Assembly (NCBI RefSeq): GCF_963678635.1
Contig: NC_087062.1
Coordinates: 53,394,473 to 53,458,472, forward strand
Length of the DNA: 64,000 nt
Reading direction: 5' to 3'
Source of the DNA: Symsagittifera roscoffensis
Taxonomy: Eukaryota; Xenacoelomorpha; Acoela; Convolutidae
Shown: positions 31,743 through 41,589 of the stretch, one piece after another
Numbering within the stretch: the stretch's first letter is position 1
Layout of the letters: each line of letters begins with the position of its first letter
Translations under genes and position numbers: made by a program
Notes under the pieces: generated by a model
What the model was told of the DNA's origin: nothing
What the model saw: only the letters and a program-made list of their open reading frames with translations
The model's database searches: none

Positions 31743-34700
31743 TTAACCAAGCTTCTTTCCACGCTGGATTGAAACCGTGGTGTCCAGTGTGTTCAATAAC
31801 AAACTGACACACAGTCCGTTTCGCATTACCGAGAAGCTCCGGCCTAAAATCACCGAACTCTGACTGTTTGGATTCGGTACTAAACAAACCTGTTTACTAT
31901 CGCTTAACGAATTTAAATTTCTCATTCTAAAAATTGCCACCACAGCTTGTCCTGACTGTAGTTTTACTTTTCTATCTAAAAAAATTGGCACCTTGTTTTC
32001 GTCTGTTATTATCCTATTAATTGGTTTCTTAACATACTTCCGGTCCGGGTTTCTAATCCGTATCAGACCGTTGTTCAAGTCAATCATCACGTCAAAATTC
32101 CTGACAAAATCTCTGCCCAAGAATAATTGGTCGGCGTCGTCCAAATTCTCTACCACCAGGAAGCTCATCCAAAGATCCCGTCCTCCCATGTGGAGGACCG
32201 TTATTGGTGTTCTTCCGGCTACGTAAGTAGCTCCTCGATTGGCGGCGGCCAGTCGGAGATTCGTTGGAATTAGATCTTCCCTCGTGAAGCCCATTCTTTC
32301 CCAAGTTTTTATCGGCATCACACTCACTACCGCTCCTGTTTCCAGAAGCCCTGTTACTCCAATTTTCCTTCCGTTGGTGTCAAGCAGATGTGCGGTCACA
32401 TCTGCTTCATACCCAATGTGTACTGCGTCTTGTTCCATCATGGCGTCATGGCCTATCCTGCGGACTTTGAGTTCCTCTTCTCCCAAATAGATCTGCCCCA
32501 TTTGGTCATCATCTATTGTTACATAAGTCCTGGTGTAGATACTGATCCCATCCACGTTCAGCATCACTTGATACGGCCCATAGACATCCAGGTAGCGTCC
32601 ATGAAGTTTCTTTGTGCGAGGGCCACCCGTTGTTAGTAATGCTCTCACAGCTCTCGACTCAGTGCGTGGCTCCACCTGCCTCAGATAATCTGCAGCGGCC
32701 AGTGAACTCATAAAATGCATCAAAGTGAACTCGGATGATTCACTCAGATTTCTGATTACCTGGTGTCCAGCCACTGAAATTATCGACTGTATCTTGCTCC
32801 CCTGTGGCACCACGCTAAACCTCTGACCGGAGATCTCATTAAGTTTCATGCTCAAACTGCTTGGTGCTTTAGTTTCCTCGACCACCGTTGCTTCGAAGGT
32901 ATTCAGTTGTTCCTGTAGTTTCTCCTTCTCCAGCTCATGTTTCACTTTTTGTTCGATCTCTTTCGTCACCAGTTCCTGTTGCACTCTATTTAGAGCATCC
33001 CTTGCGGCTGCCTTATAATCAATCTTGAAGTCAACGGCCGCAGTTGCTGGTTCCGGTTCACGTGTCTTTTCAGTTACCGCTTGCATTTTCTTCGCCGCCA
33101 GCTCTTGAGGTTTGTCTTTCCTGCGTGCCTCCGCTTCACTCAACAGGCGAGCCTTGCTGGCTTTCACTCCTGACAAAGCTTCTTCATGCCTTGGATGCTT
33201 GATGTCTGCCACTGCATCCCAGAATTGTGGACAATCTGATTTAAAATGACCTTCCAAGTTGCAAAAGAAACACCTCGGGCCGAATTTCGGAATTACTCCT
33301 CTCATGAAATCCTCATGGTCCAATTCTGACGCATCTTCGTCCTCGAGGCTAAAGCCTATTGCTTTCATGCCTTGTTTGTAAGTTGGGCATGCTGACACAT
33401 GATGGTCCGTTGAGCTGCAATTGGCACAAGAGCGTCTCTTGTCCATATCATCCCTCGGTTTATACCAGTTGTTCCCTTGGTTTGCTGGTCCGTTGTTAAA
33501 ATTGCCATAATTGTTCTTATAGTATCCAGATCTCGAAGGAGGTTTCAACAAAAGATATTCTTTTGTTTTGAGCCTCAACTCCTCTGGTAATGGCGCATTG
33601 GTTGATAGTGGTGTGTAATGCGTTGCCAGCATTGTCCGAAGTTCATCATTCTTCACACCATCGATGAATTTTGAGACTACTGCCAGGTTCATCCTTCGGT
33701 TCGACTCATCCGGTTGGCTGCGTGTTCTCAACATTTCCAAGTCATCTAGAAACTTGTCTATCTTTTCATCTTCTCGTTGCCTCCGTTTCTCGAAGCGCAT
33801 CATCGCTTGGTGCCCCTGCACCCCTGATCCAAAACGGTTTAACAAGATTTCGAAGATTTTCTCGGCTGTGTCACGCTGATATTGCTTCTTGGCCATGACA
33901 CAGTTCAGGGCTGTCCCTTCCAAGTTGCTGGTGAGCGCACTACATTCCTGTCTTTCCGACAAGTCCTCTTCCTCGAAATGCAGTTTCATTACCTCTATCC
34001 AGGTATCAATACAGCCATCAGATTCGTCTTTATAGCATCTTGGTTTCTTAAAGACTCTTCTGGACTTCTCACTGCGTTCATTGGTTCTGGATAACCTCGT
34101 AAGGAATGTCTCCAAAGACTTGTTTAGAGGTTCAAAGGCTGTGGCCATTGCCGTAGCATCCCTTGAGTGTCCCGCCTGAGTGTCCTTGCACCTTGTCGAA
34201 GGCTCTGTATTCGTTGCATCCCTGCAATCCAAATCGCCGTGAGTGTTTCCCCCTTGGCCCACATGACTCCTCCCCGGGCTTGCATGTCCTCTGTTACCGG
34301 AATCACTTCTCCCAGTCGCTTGTGTGCCTTGTGTGGGTCGTTCATTAGAGGTATGTCTGTTCCCCGTTGAACTTGCCCTACTGTCCGGGCCCCATGTTCT
34401 ATTACCCCTTGTGGCATATCCTGATGAACTGCCCCTGCCTCTAGTGGATCCATATGCCCTCCTCTTTTGATGGTCATTGAAGTTCACCTTCGGCTCCCTG
34501 CTGGGACCTCCCGAAATCGGTTCCCCTTCTTTTCGTCCACTCTTGCTGCCTAGTAGCCCGTCCAACCTATCCATGATAGCCTGAGTTCGCATCTCCATCA
34601 TCGCGTCTATCTTTGTGTCAAGAGTCCCAAGAGACTGCTCTTGCTTAATTTTTAACTTCTCCATGTCGTCTCTTAAGCGTAGCTCTCTCTGTTCCGCTTC

Positions 34701-35684
34701 TCTTGTCATTCTCGACAAGTTCTTCGCTATGCGCTCATCCGTTTTTTGTTTTAAGCGTTTTTCGCTCCTACCAACTTCTTGTCTATTGCGGTTTATTTCT
34801 TCCCGCAGACTTTCTCTTTCAATGTGAACTGTTCTTTCTAGTTCACTCATTCCTATGGACATTTGTTCATTTTGTTCTCCTAAACTGTCCACTATGTTGT
34901 TCAAGGCTTCTTCTAGTGCTGCCACGTTATCCACGAGTGGCGTCACTAGTGGCAGTGTAACCCTGTCGGTCCCAGGTAACTTCATGCTGGTCGAGATTCG
35001 GGCCTTGACTCTCTGCCTCAACGTCTTTTCTTTATCCACCTCAGGATCCGCCAATGCGTTGCCTAGCCCTCTGTTTCTACTCTCCCCAGTTTGCGGCTCT
35101 GAATTTGTCATAATCGCGAAGCTTCTCGACTGGCCCGGTGTGTTTACCTCTTTGCTTATCGTTCTCACCACACCAAATTTGTCCATGGTTCCAGTCTCTC
35201 TTTCGACGTATGCCTCATTCTCCTGGGTCGAACTATTGAGGCTGACTTGAGACCCAACGTCCACTTGCTCTTCTTGGTCCTCCTCCTCCTCCTGGGATTC
35301 ACCTTCATTTCCTGTGCCCACTCCCATGGTGAATGGAAAGATGTTCACTAAGGTGTTCCTCATTCTTTCTGAGAACGATGATGACGTTGTTTGTTTCTCA
35401 TTCCCGCCTGCCATCATGGTGTTGTCTGTTGGAGATCTTCTAGTTGCCACTATTTCAGTTGAAGGTTCGGAGAGTTCCGACATCTCCTCTCGATCCAATG
35501 TCCCGGTGGAAGTGACAAAATCATGGCCTTGTTCTACCGGAGTAGATTCACTCGCCAGCCTTCTGCCTCTACCTTCCAGTCCATGTACTTCCTGGTTGTC
35601 ATTCTTGGCCGGGTCCGTATTGACCTCCACTTCTAACATTTCTTTTCTCTCTTCTGAGGTCTTCTGACTCCTCGTTTCAACCAT
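31743..35684 (-). CDS. Gag with zinc knuckles and aspartic protease (1,313 codons)
   Basis: Starts at an ATG with an upstream in-frame stop. Residues 1-240 are acidic and disordered. About 253-375 form a long coiled coil. 400-510 is an Arg/Gly/Ser-rich linker. 555-690 resembles the retrotransposon Gag capsid domain (DTWIEVMKLHFEEEDLS, FEILLNRFG). Two CCHC knuckles follow at C753-C766 and C805-C818 with exact C-x2-C-x4-H-x4-C spacing. About 1105-1205 is a retropepsin-like protease (GLLETGAVVSVMP, FLGRDFV), with Glu at residue 1115 in place of the catalytic Asp. Gag packages RNA and the protease would mature the polyprotein. It is two to three times longer than usual Gag proteins. The Asp-to-Glu change alone should impair cleavage. 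Confidence 0.88.
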   Translation of the reverse strand: MVETRSQKTSEERKEMLEVEVNTDPAKNDNQEVHGLEGRGRRLASESTPVEQGHDFVTSTGTLDREEMSELSEPSTEIVATRRSPTDNTMMAGGNEKQTTSSSFSERMRNTLVNIFPFTMGVGTGNEGESQEEEEDQEEQVDVGSQVSLNSSTQENEAYVERETGTMDKFGVVRTISKEVNTPGQSRSFAIMTNSEPQTGESRNRGLGNALADPEVDKEKTLRQRVKARISTSMKLPGTDRVTLPLVTPLVDNVAALEEALNNIVDSLGEQNEQMSIGMSELERTVHIERESLREEINRNRQEVGRSEKRLKQKTDERIAKNLSRMTREAEQRELRLRDDMEKLKIKQEQSLGTLDTKIDAMMEMRTQAIMDRLDGLLGSKSGRKEGEPISGGPSREPKVNFNDHQKRRAYGSTRGRGSSSGYATRGNRTWGPDSRASSTGNRHTSNERPTQGTQATGRSDSGNRGHASPGRSHVGQGGNTHGDLDCRDATNTEPSTRCKDTQAGHSRDATAMATAFEPLNKSLETFLTRLSRTNERSEKSRRVFKKPRCYKDESDGCIDTWIEVMKLHFEEEDLSERQECSALTSNLEGTALNCVMAKKQYQRDTAEKIFEILLNRFGSGVQGHQAMMRFEKRRQREDEKIDKFLDDLEMLRTRSQPDESNRRMNLAVVSKFIDGVKNDELRTMLATHYTPLSTNAPLPEELRLKTKEYLLLKPPSRSGYYKNNYGNFNNGPANQGNNWYKPRDDMDKRRSCANCSSTDHHVSACPTYKQGMKAIGFSLEDEDASELDHEDFMRGVIPKFGPRCFFCNLEGHFKSDCPQFWDAVADIKHPRHEEALSGVKASKARLLSEAEARRKDKPQELAAKKMQAVTEKTREPEPATAAVDFKIDYKAAARDALNRVQQELVTKEIEQKVKHELEKEKLQEQLNTFEATVVEETKAPSSLSMKLNEISGQRFSVVPQGSKIQSIISVAGHQVIRNLSESSEFTLMHFMSSLAAADYLRQVEPRTESRAVRALLTTGGPRTKKLHGRYLDVYGPYQVMLNVDGISIYTRTYVTIDDDQMGQIYLGEEELKVRRIGHDAMMEQDAVHIGYEADVTAHLLDTNGRKIGVTGLLETGAVVSVMPIKTWERMGFTREDLIPTNLRLAAANRGATYVAGRTPITVLHMGGRDLWMSFLVVENLDDADQLFLGRDFVRNFDVMIDLNNGLIRIRNPDRKYVKKPINRIITDENKVPIFLDRKVKLQSGQAVVAIFRMRNLNSLSDSKQVCLVPNPNSQSSVILGRSFSVMRNGLCVSLLLNTLDTTVSIQRGKKLG

Positions 35685-36537
35685 TCTGCCTTAAACCGTC
35701 TCCCCTTTGTCGGTCCGGGCTCGTTTGATCCGATCCACAAAAGGGTCGGTCATTGTTTTTCTTTGCTTTTTAGGTATGAATTTCCTAGAGCTATCACCTC
35801 GTTTAGGTATCCTTGACTTGTCTAGACTCATTCTCAATCTGTCACTTCTTAATGCCTATACACTCAATTCGATTGCTAGTGACCTTATAGTTGTACTAAC
35901 AATTATAATGACACAACACAAAAAATTTTACAAGATTGTATAAAATAGTGACCACGAATTATTGGTCGTAAAATTTGAGAACTAGCACAATATGATGTTA
36001 TCAGTCAATTTAAAAGATAGTAAACTCACTAACCAATCAAGCACAAATTATGTTGATTTAAAATCAAAAACAAAAAAATATATAATGACAGAATATGAAT
36101 ACCTCTATAAAAAAAACGTTTGTGTATTGTACTTTTAGTCGGTCGCAGTACAATAGTCGAACCTGTTTCTAAAGAAAGAGCTTTCCCTGCTTGGTGCTGC
36201 ACGAAACAGACAAAACTTTCAAGGCGTCTATTGCACCCACCGAGTACTGTGTTACCTATCTGCCTTCGGACTGCCCGAGCTAGACCTACTACAATCCTCA
36301 GGGCAGTCACTTTTCACAAAAACGTATTGGGTTTCAACCCACACCAATGAAATACGTTCTTTTTAGTTTAGACTTAGTGTCGCGAATATCCGAGTTCGGA
36401 CCTGTTTTGTTTTGGTCTGGATTTTATTGAAAGGCAAGTTACCAATGCAGTCACTAATTCCTAGCCTGTCTGCTAATAACCTAATACCTCTCATTTTAGT
36501 CTATCTTCCGTCTACCTAAGTCATTCAAAAAAATAAT

Positions 36538-38173
36538 ACCCCTCTGGATTGGCAAAAATAGGACCCTTCCGGACTAACAAAACTTAGACCCCTCCGGATT
36601 GGGACCCATCTGAGTTAGTAAATATAAAACCCCTCCGGATTGAGACCCCTCCGAATTAGCAAATATAAGACCCTCCGGATTGGGACCCCTCCGAATTTGA
36701 AAAAAAAAATTTTGACCCCTCCGGATTGGGAAGCCTTCTGGTTTTGCAAATGTAGCTTTTCGGAGATTTCCTTCTTTCAACCTATACCCCTCCGGATACG
36801 TTCTCCGATGCTATTTTGCTTTTTAAACTAACTAGGAAGGGTATGTAATGCTTTCCTAGACCCTTCCGGACTGAAGTCAAGCCTCTTGTTTGACAATTCA
36901 CACTAACGGTGAAGGGTCTTATCGCAAGCCCAACTTCGGCTTGATTAAGGTTTTCTTGTGCCTTTAGCCTTCCCTTTTCGTCTAGAACAGCCTAAAGTTA
37001 CTCTATTCAACCGCTGTTAGCTTTTGGTAGGGTTGTGAGGGCTTTTTTAAAAAAAATTATAAAAAGTGAAGGGTCTACCCTCCAAATTGGTGAATTTGCT
37101 AAAAACAATCTCAAAAAATTTTCACGCAAAAGATTTTTTCGAAAAAGTTTTGTCTCTATCAGTTAGCTCAGCTAAATTCTAATCTATTGGTACCAAGATC
37201 AACTGGATATGTCCAGTAGTTCCAAAGTTATTAACCAGAACGTCTTTTTTCTAAAGTCAAAAAAATTTGTCTCTTTTAGGTTCCGCCTATCTTTTTCCGC
37301 AATTCTGTTCTTTTCGACCTAAAAATTATTGATCCGAGCTCAGAAGGCCTACAATCTTCTAGTTCAATGCAAAAGACCCTATCTAAAACACTTTAGTTGA
37401 AAAAATTTGCGAAAAACTATGCTACCTAGACCCCTCCGGATTGATGAATCCACCAAATCAAACAAGTTCGATTTCTCTGCAACCCGGAAGGCTTTTGGGA
37501 AGCGGGTTTTAAAACTTGTAGATTCACTAGTGGACGTTGTCCGAACAACTATTTTTACTGTTCTAACACGAAAATTTCAAAAAATTTTCTGAATTTATAG
37601 TGTTTCGTTTTCTCAAAAATCACGAAAATTCGGTTTTTTGTTCCAAAATAGTTCCAACCACTTCCGAACTAAACTTAACCGGTTCTATCTATTATGGTAG
37701 TGCAGTTACGATGTAACACACTAATTTAGCGCTTTTTTCCGTTTCAAAAAAATTCGATATCTCAAAAATCGCGATTTGTGGGGGGATCAAAATATCGCTA
37801 TTTTGACCCTAAAAACCGGTCTACTTTCTATGTTTTTCACTGAAAAACGGTATAGGAGTATTAATATAGGCTATATAAGTAATAATATTAGTAATACTAT
37901 ACCCCTCCGGGTTTGTTCAATATCCGAATTAAGGTGCTTAACTCGGATATTCGCAGTTCGGTGAAGGGTCACTACAGTGCAGCACTGTCGAGCCCCCCAC
38001 AGATACTATCTTAATTTTTTGTACCAAAAGGGATACAAAACTTGTTAACGATACCCAACAGTCGATTGTTGTTGTCGTTGAGCCCCTTCTTGTCGCTCCT
38101 TGTACTGCTTGCCGGATCAGTCTTCTCCCAAGACCCCTCCGGATTGAGCGCAAATCAGCTGACACTTCCGGAT
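36538..38173 (-). repeat. Dispersed short-motif array, GACCCCTCCGGATT
   Basis: Plus-strand matches to GACCCCTCCGGATT or one- to three-base variants begin at about 36538, 36562, 36587, 36629, 36644, 36669, 36684, 36714, 36786, 36859, 37429, 37901, 38132 and 38161. The spacing is irregular, so it is not a simple tandem repeat. One further copy is in each LTR. On the element RNA the motif reads AATCCGGAGGGGTC. Confidence 0.75.
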
Positions 38174-38705
38174 TGAGCGCAATTTATCATTAACGTGCTT
38201 AAATGCTCAAATAACCCTACAGTACAAGCCTCACAAACGGGCTACAAAATTTATCGTAACGATCGTGACTGATATAAATGCCTGTAACAACAATATATCT
38301 ATCAACAACAAACGGGAGAGTCGGATCACATCTTGTCTGTGGGGATGATTTCTACTGATTTTTTTACTTTTTTACTGTTTTTGGTTTTTTCTGTTATTTT
38401 TTATATTTTTTGTTTTTCTTGGGTACTATACTACTTTTTGTTTGGTTTTATATATATCTTTAAGTGTTTTTGATCACAAACATCTCAGGGAACGAGGGAA
38501 TGGCCGATCCCCCCACCCTTCCTGATTCGTGAATTTTCGGTCTTAACTAGGTTAAAAAGCTATTCACGGTAATCCGGAAGGCTTCCGCGTTCCGAACTAC
38601 CCTTCCGCCCCGGCGGTTTAGGCCTATTAAGGGCGTTAATGTGAGCATCCACTCGGCGCGGAGTGCTCGTTAACGGTTCTGCCGTTCATGATGTTAAAAA
38701 AAGAA

Positions 38706-38723
38706 TAACACCCAGGAGCGCCA
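38706..38723 (-). promoter_or_regulatory. Candidate primer-binding site
   Basis: On the minus strand, 12 bases after the 5' LTR, TGGCGCTCCTGGGTGTTA begins with TGG, as expected for complementarity to a tRNA 3' CCA end. The offset is larger than usual and I cannot assign the tRNA, so this is tentative. Confidence 0.35.
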
Positions 38724-38735
38724 TAAAAACATCTA

Positions 38736-39639
38736 TGTAACATTCGCCCTGAAGATACACATCGACGGAAAATAAAACTAAGTCCTAAGACGACTGGCCA
38801 ACGTCTAAACAGAGCTTTACATGCTTTTAACCGTCTCTACCAAGCCAGTACTTTCGGTGGTCTTTCTAACATCGGGTCGACAAAAACGTTACTGTTCTCC
38901 GGCTTCGACCAGAACGCTCAAATTAACTAGATTACATGCAGAAAAAGTGAGCTCATGGCTGGGTCTCAGTATCCCCAGACCAAGAGGTCACTCCTAAAAT
39001 CAGGGCTACTACTACTTATTGAATTATTATTGTTTTTGTTCGGTAGATAAAAATCATCATCTCCATCGAAGATGGATCAACCCTTTCCCCCAACTCATCT
39101 TAGTAGAATGAATTCAGATGTTAATTAAATTAAATTGAGGACATAATAGGGAAGCTAAAAGTTTGTATAATTTAATAAAAATTCCAGTCCCGAGACCCCT
39201 CTGGATTCCTGAATCCGGGGAAATAAGGCTCTTATTCTCCTTCCGGAAGGCTGGTTTTCCACCCTTCACCGTTGTTCGCAACGGCCTTGCAACTAGTGTA
39301 GCGATACAATAGTTGCAACTCGGAACGGTCTCTGCTACTTTTGCAATTCTTCGTTGTTTTTCAAGAACAATTCTCGTTTTTCACGCTATCGCAACTAATG
39401 TTGTTGTGTCTTTCTTCCGGTTTTCTGCCAAAATGGCCGTTTCTGACGTTTCTCAGAAATATGACGTCATACTTCGAATTTTTAAAATTTCAAAATACCA
39501 GAATATCTTGACCTTCACCGTTTGACCAATCGTCCCAATAACGCCGTTAATAGCTTAAAACCGTCAATTCGGAAGGTTCGCTGTCAAAAACTCGTATATG
39601 CTGAATCTGCAATTTGGTCCATTCTGGGCGAATGTCACA
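38736..39639 (-). repeat. 5' LTR of the giant element (904 bp)
   Basis: Pairs with 15307-16220. In the element's orientation this is the promoter-bearing LTR. Ends are TGTAACATTC and GAATGTCACA. It lacks 10 bases present near 15663 in the other LTR. I could not fix a TATA box or polyadenylation signal with confidence. Confidence 0.9.
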
Positions 39640-39979
39640 CTAGTGAAAAATTTTCCATCTTATTTCTGAGCTCATACCATTACTTGAAGCCTGAGTTCAT
39701 GTTGTCCGGGAGGAATAAGTAACCTACGTACGGTGCTCAATCCCATCGATGCAATGCCTGACGGGTTTATCGACGTAGATAAATTTAATTACCTTTCATT
39801 CTAATTTGTGCACTACTTTTGGTTTTAGCTCAAGCGATAAAGTCAATTTTAACTTCTTCAGAAGTTTTTTTTCTGATTCCTGAAGACTGTTTGCGCGTGG
39901 CAGATGTCCACCTCGCTGAACCATTTTGCAAACCCCTGAGCATAGTTATCTCAATATTGATCAATCAGCATGTGTGTTA

Positions 39980-40192
39980 TAATTAGTAGCAAAAAGTTCG
40001 GACAGACAAAATTAATTAAAAAGAACAATTGAACTATTTTGGAAAAATTTTGAACGCAAAATGTAATTTTTCAGTCCAATTTTGTGTTCCAAGGTTGACT
40101 GAAAGAAAAAATTGCCTGCAAAAATCTGTCAAAATGGTACGATGCTCTTTTTAATTAATTCTGTCTGTCCGAACTTTTTGCAACTCTCTGTA
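39980..40192. mobile_element. Tc1/mariner-like MITE, copy 1 (213 bp)
   Basis: Ends GCAAAAAGTTCGGACAGACA and its complement form inverted repeats of about 35 bp with few mismatches. TA lies outside both ends, as expected for Tc1/mariner insertions. No coding. A second copy in the same orientation lies at 43216-43430; the two ends are similar, the middles diverge. Confidence 0.8.
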
Positions 40193-40343
40193 ATAAAATC
40201 TTCAGCACCAGTAAAATTTGACGTAAAACAGATAGACAGTTTTTTTTCCAATATGTACTTTACATACTGTCCTAATAAAATGTAACAAATGTACAGTTAA
40301 GAGAATAGCGCCGTGAAGAGGAATGATAATGTCACATCGTGAG

Positions 40344-41057
40344 TTAAAACTCTGCAAGTGAAGTAGTAAAATCAGGGTCGAAAACGGTACCCGTCGTCTT
40401 ATAAAAAGTCCTGCTGCCTCTGAGGCATGTTACTGATGATCTATGTAATAAAAACGAAAGTTGGCATCTGATAGCTGAGATTGTTTTTGAATAATCCGAT
40501 GTCATTTTTTCTGATAAAAGATACGCAAGTCTCTTCAAAAATATATCACATTCTTTTCCTTGGCCTCCTGTTGATCCGAAAGTGAGTGGTGTAAAGACTC
40601 CATGTTCGATTTCCATAACTCTCTCATTGTAGCATCTCTTCTTCTCGTTCTCCTGCTCTTCGAACAGTATCTCCACTTTTTTCGTTTGATGGCTAGGAGC
40701 GTTGGGATAGAAAACGCTTACATCGAAGAATGCACGCTGGCCATTATGACTTCAAAAGTTTCGAGCACTGATGTCAAGTCGGGCGTTTTCAGAGGAATTT
40801 GCAGACCTGAGAGTCAGGTGTTCAGTTGTCAGTGGCTGTAGGGAGGGCTCTTGTCGTACGTCTACGCAAACTTCTGATAAGTGTTTTGATAGGTGGTTTC
40901 TGATTCCGTCATGTCTCATGTGTACAAATCCCCCTTTTCTGCATCTCATCGCATGGTTTGCATCGAAGGTCGACCCGCAGGGGCATTTCTGGGGAAGATC
41001 ATGTAGGATGAGTCCATATCGAAGACACAGTGCATCTCTGAAGGACTGTTTATCCAA
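40344..41057 (-). pseudogene. Invertebrate RT gene, C-terminal part
   Basis: Two open pieces (40752-41057 and 40344-40676) in the same frame, separated by stops. The first reads FRDALCLRYG, then CPCGSTFDANHAMRC, a Cys/His cluster, then LDISARNF. The second reads KKRCYNERVMEIEHG, FTPLTFGSTGG and KTISAIRCQLSFLLHRSS. I recall these blocks as the constant C-terminus of a reverse transcriptase family common in marine invertebrate assemblies, after the RT core. The segment may include a nuclease-like domain, but I cannot confirm catalytic residues. Confidence 0.65.
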
Positions 41058-41589
41058 TACAAAGCCATCTTCTTCGATTGGCAGTGCAGTTAACCATATG
41101 GATTTCTATGGATCTGGAGAGACTTTCATTCGCCGCTTCTTTCACTATAGCGTATTCTATTTTCAATCGTTCATACTTCGAGGTTTTCATTGATCGAATA
41201 GTGTTGCGAGTGTTCACTGCAAGGTTATCAGGGATTATCTCTTGCTGCAGCAAGATGACCGATTTCAGCTGATCTGTTACGAGAAGTGAGTTTTGAAATT
41301 GAATCTCGGCGTCGATTACAGGGTTTGATATACCGAGTCCTCCCATTTTTGATGGAAGTGCTACTAAATCTCTCATTAACGGACTCACGTTCCTTCCAAA
41401 AAGCGCTGGGATGAATTTTTCTACCAGGATTGTTTCAATGGGTTCGAAAAAAATTGACGATCGCGGAATAGTACGCATGATATAAGAGAATTTGGAGGAG
41501 AAGCCATGTGTGTATACTGCATATGCACATTGTGGGTTTGCGATAGCTAGAAAACTGAGTGTTTCCAACTGTACACACCAATTTTCCAC
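41050..41589 (-). pseudogene. Invertebrate RT gene, region after the catalytic core
   Basis: 179 codons beginning WCVQLETLSFLAIA and including AYAVYTHGFSSKFSY, IMRTIPRSS and VALPSKMGGLGI. This is the conserved section following the palm in the same RT family as its neighbours. Frameshifts separate it from both flanking pieces. It ends in a frameshift near 41055, after which the C-terminal piece takes over with a 7-base overlap. Confidence 0.65.

Larger units (their letters stand above)
35685..38735 (-). other. 3-kb untranslated leader of the giant element
   Basis: Lies between the 5' LTR and the Gag start, far longer than the usual few hundred bases. It has no long frame on the sense strand. 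It carries about 14 copies of one short motif (annotated separately), several hairpin-forming stretches (for example near 38644-38670, GAGCATCCACTC...GAGTGCTC) and the candidate PBS at its start. Packaging, translation or insulator roles are possible but unproven. Confidence 0.65.
15307..39639 (-). mobile_element. Giant Ty3/gypsy-class LTR retrotransposon with a second giant ORF (24.3 kb)
   Basis: Two direct repeats (15307-16220 and 38736-39639) begin TGTAACATTC and end GAATGTCACA, an imperfect inverted pair with TG...CA ends, and enclose minus-strand coding sequence. The order Gag zinc knuckles, aspartic protease, RT, RNase H, integrase is that of Ty3/gypsy elements. Two things are unusual: a macro-like domain at the end of Pol, and a roughly 2,950-codon frame downstream of Pol with two SGNH-like domains. 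Typical Ty3/gypsy elements are 5-10 kb. The copy is inactive: I count six in-frame stops and about four frameshifts in Gag-Pol, and six stops and three frameshifts in the second frame. The only shared flanking bases are CTA, so no convincing 4-6 bp target duplication is visible. RT and integrase sequence place it in Ty3/gypsy; the clade is undetermined. Confidence 0.92.

Noticed and set aside
17096-35667. Many plus-strand frames of 60-258 codons inside the giant element
   Set aside because: They mirror GC-richer minus-strand coding sequence, carry no domains and run antisense to Gag, Pol and the second ORF.
36538-38173. CRISPR-like array
   Set aside because: Repeats are short, irregularly spaced and variable, in a eukaryotic retroelement leader.
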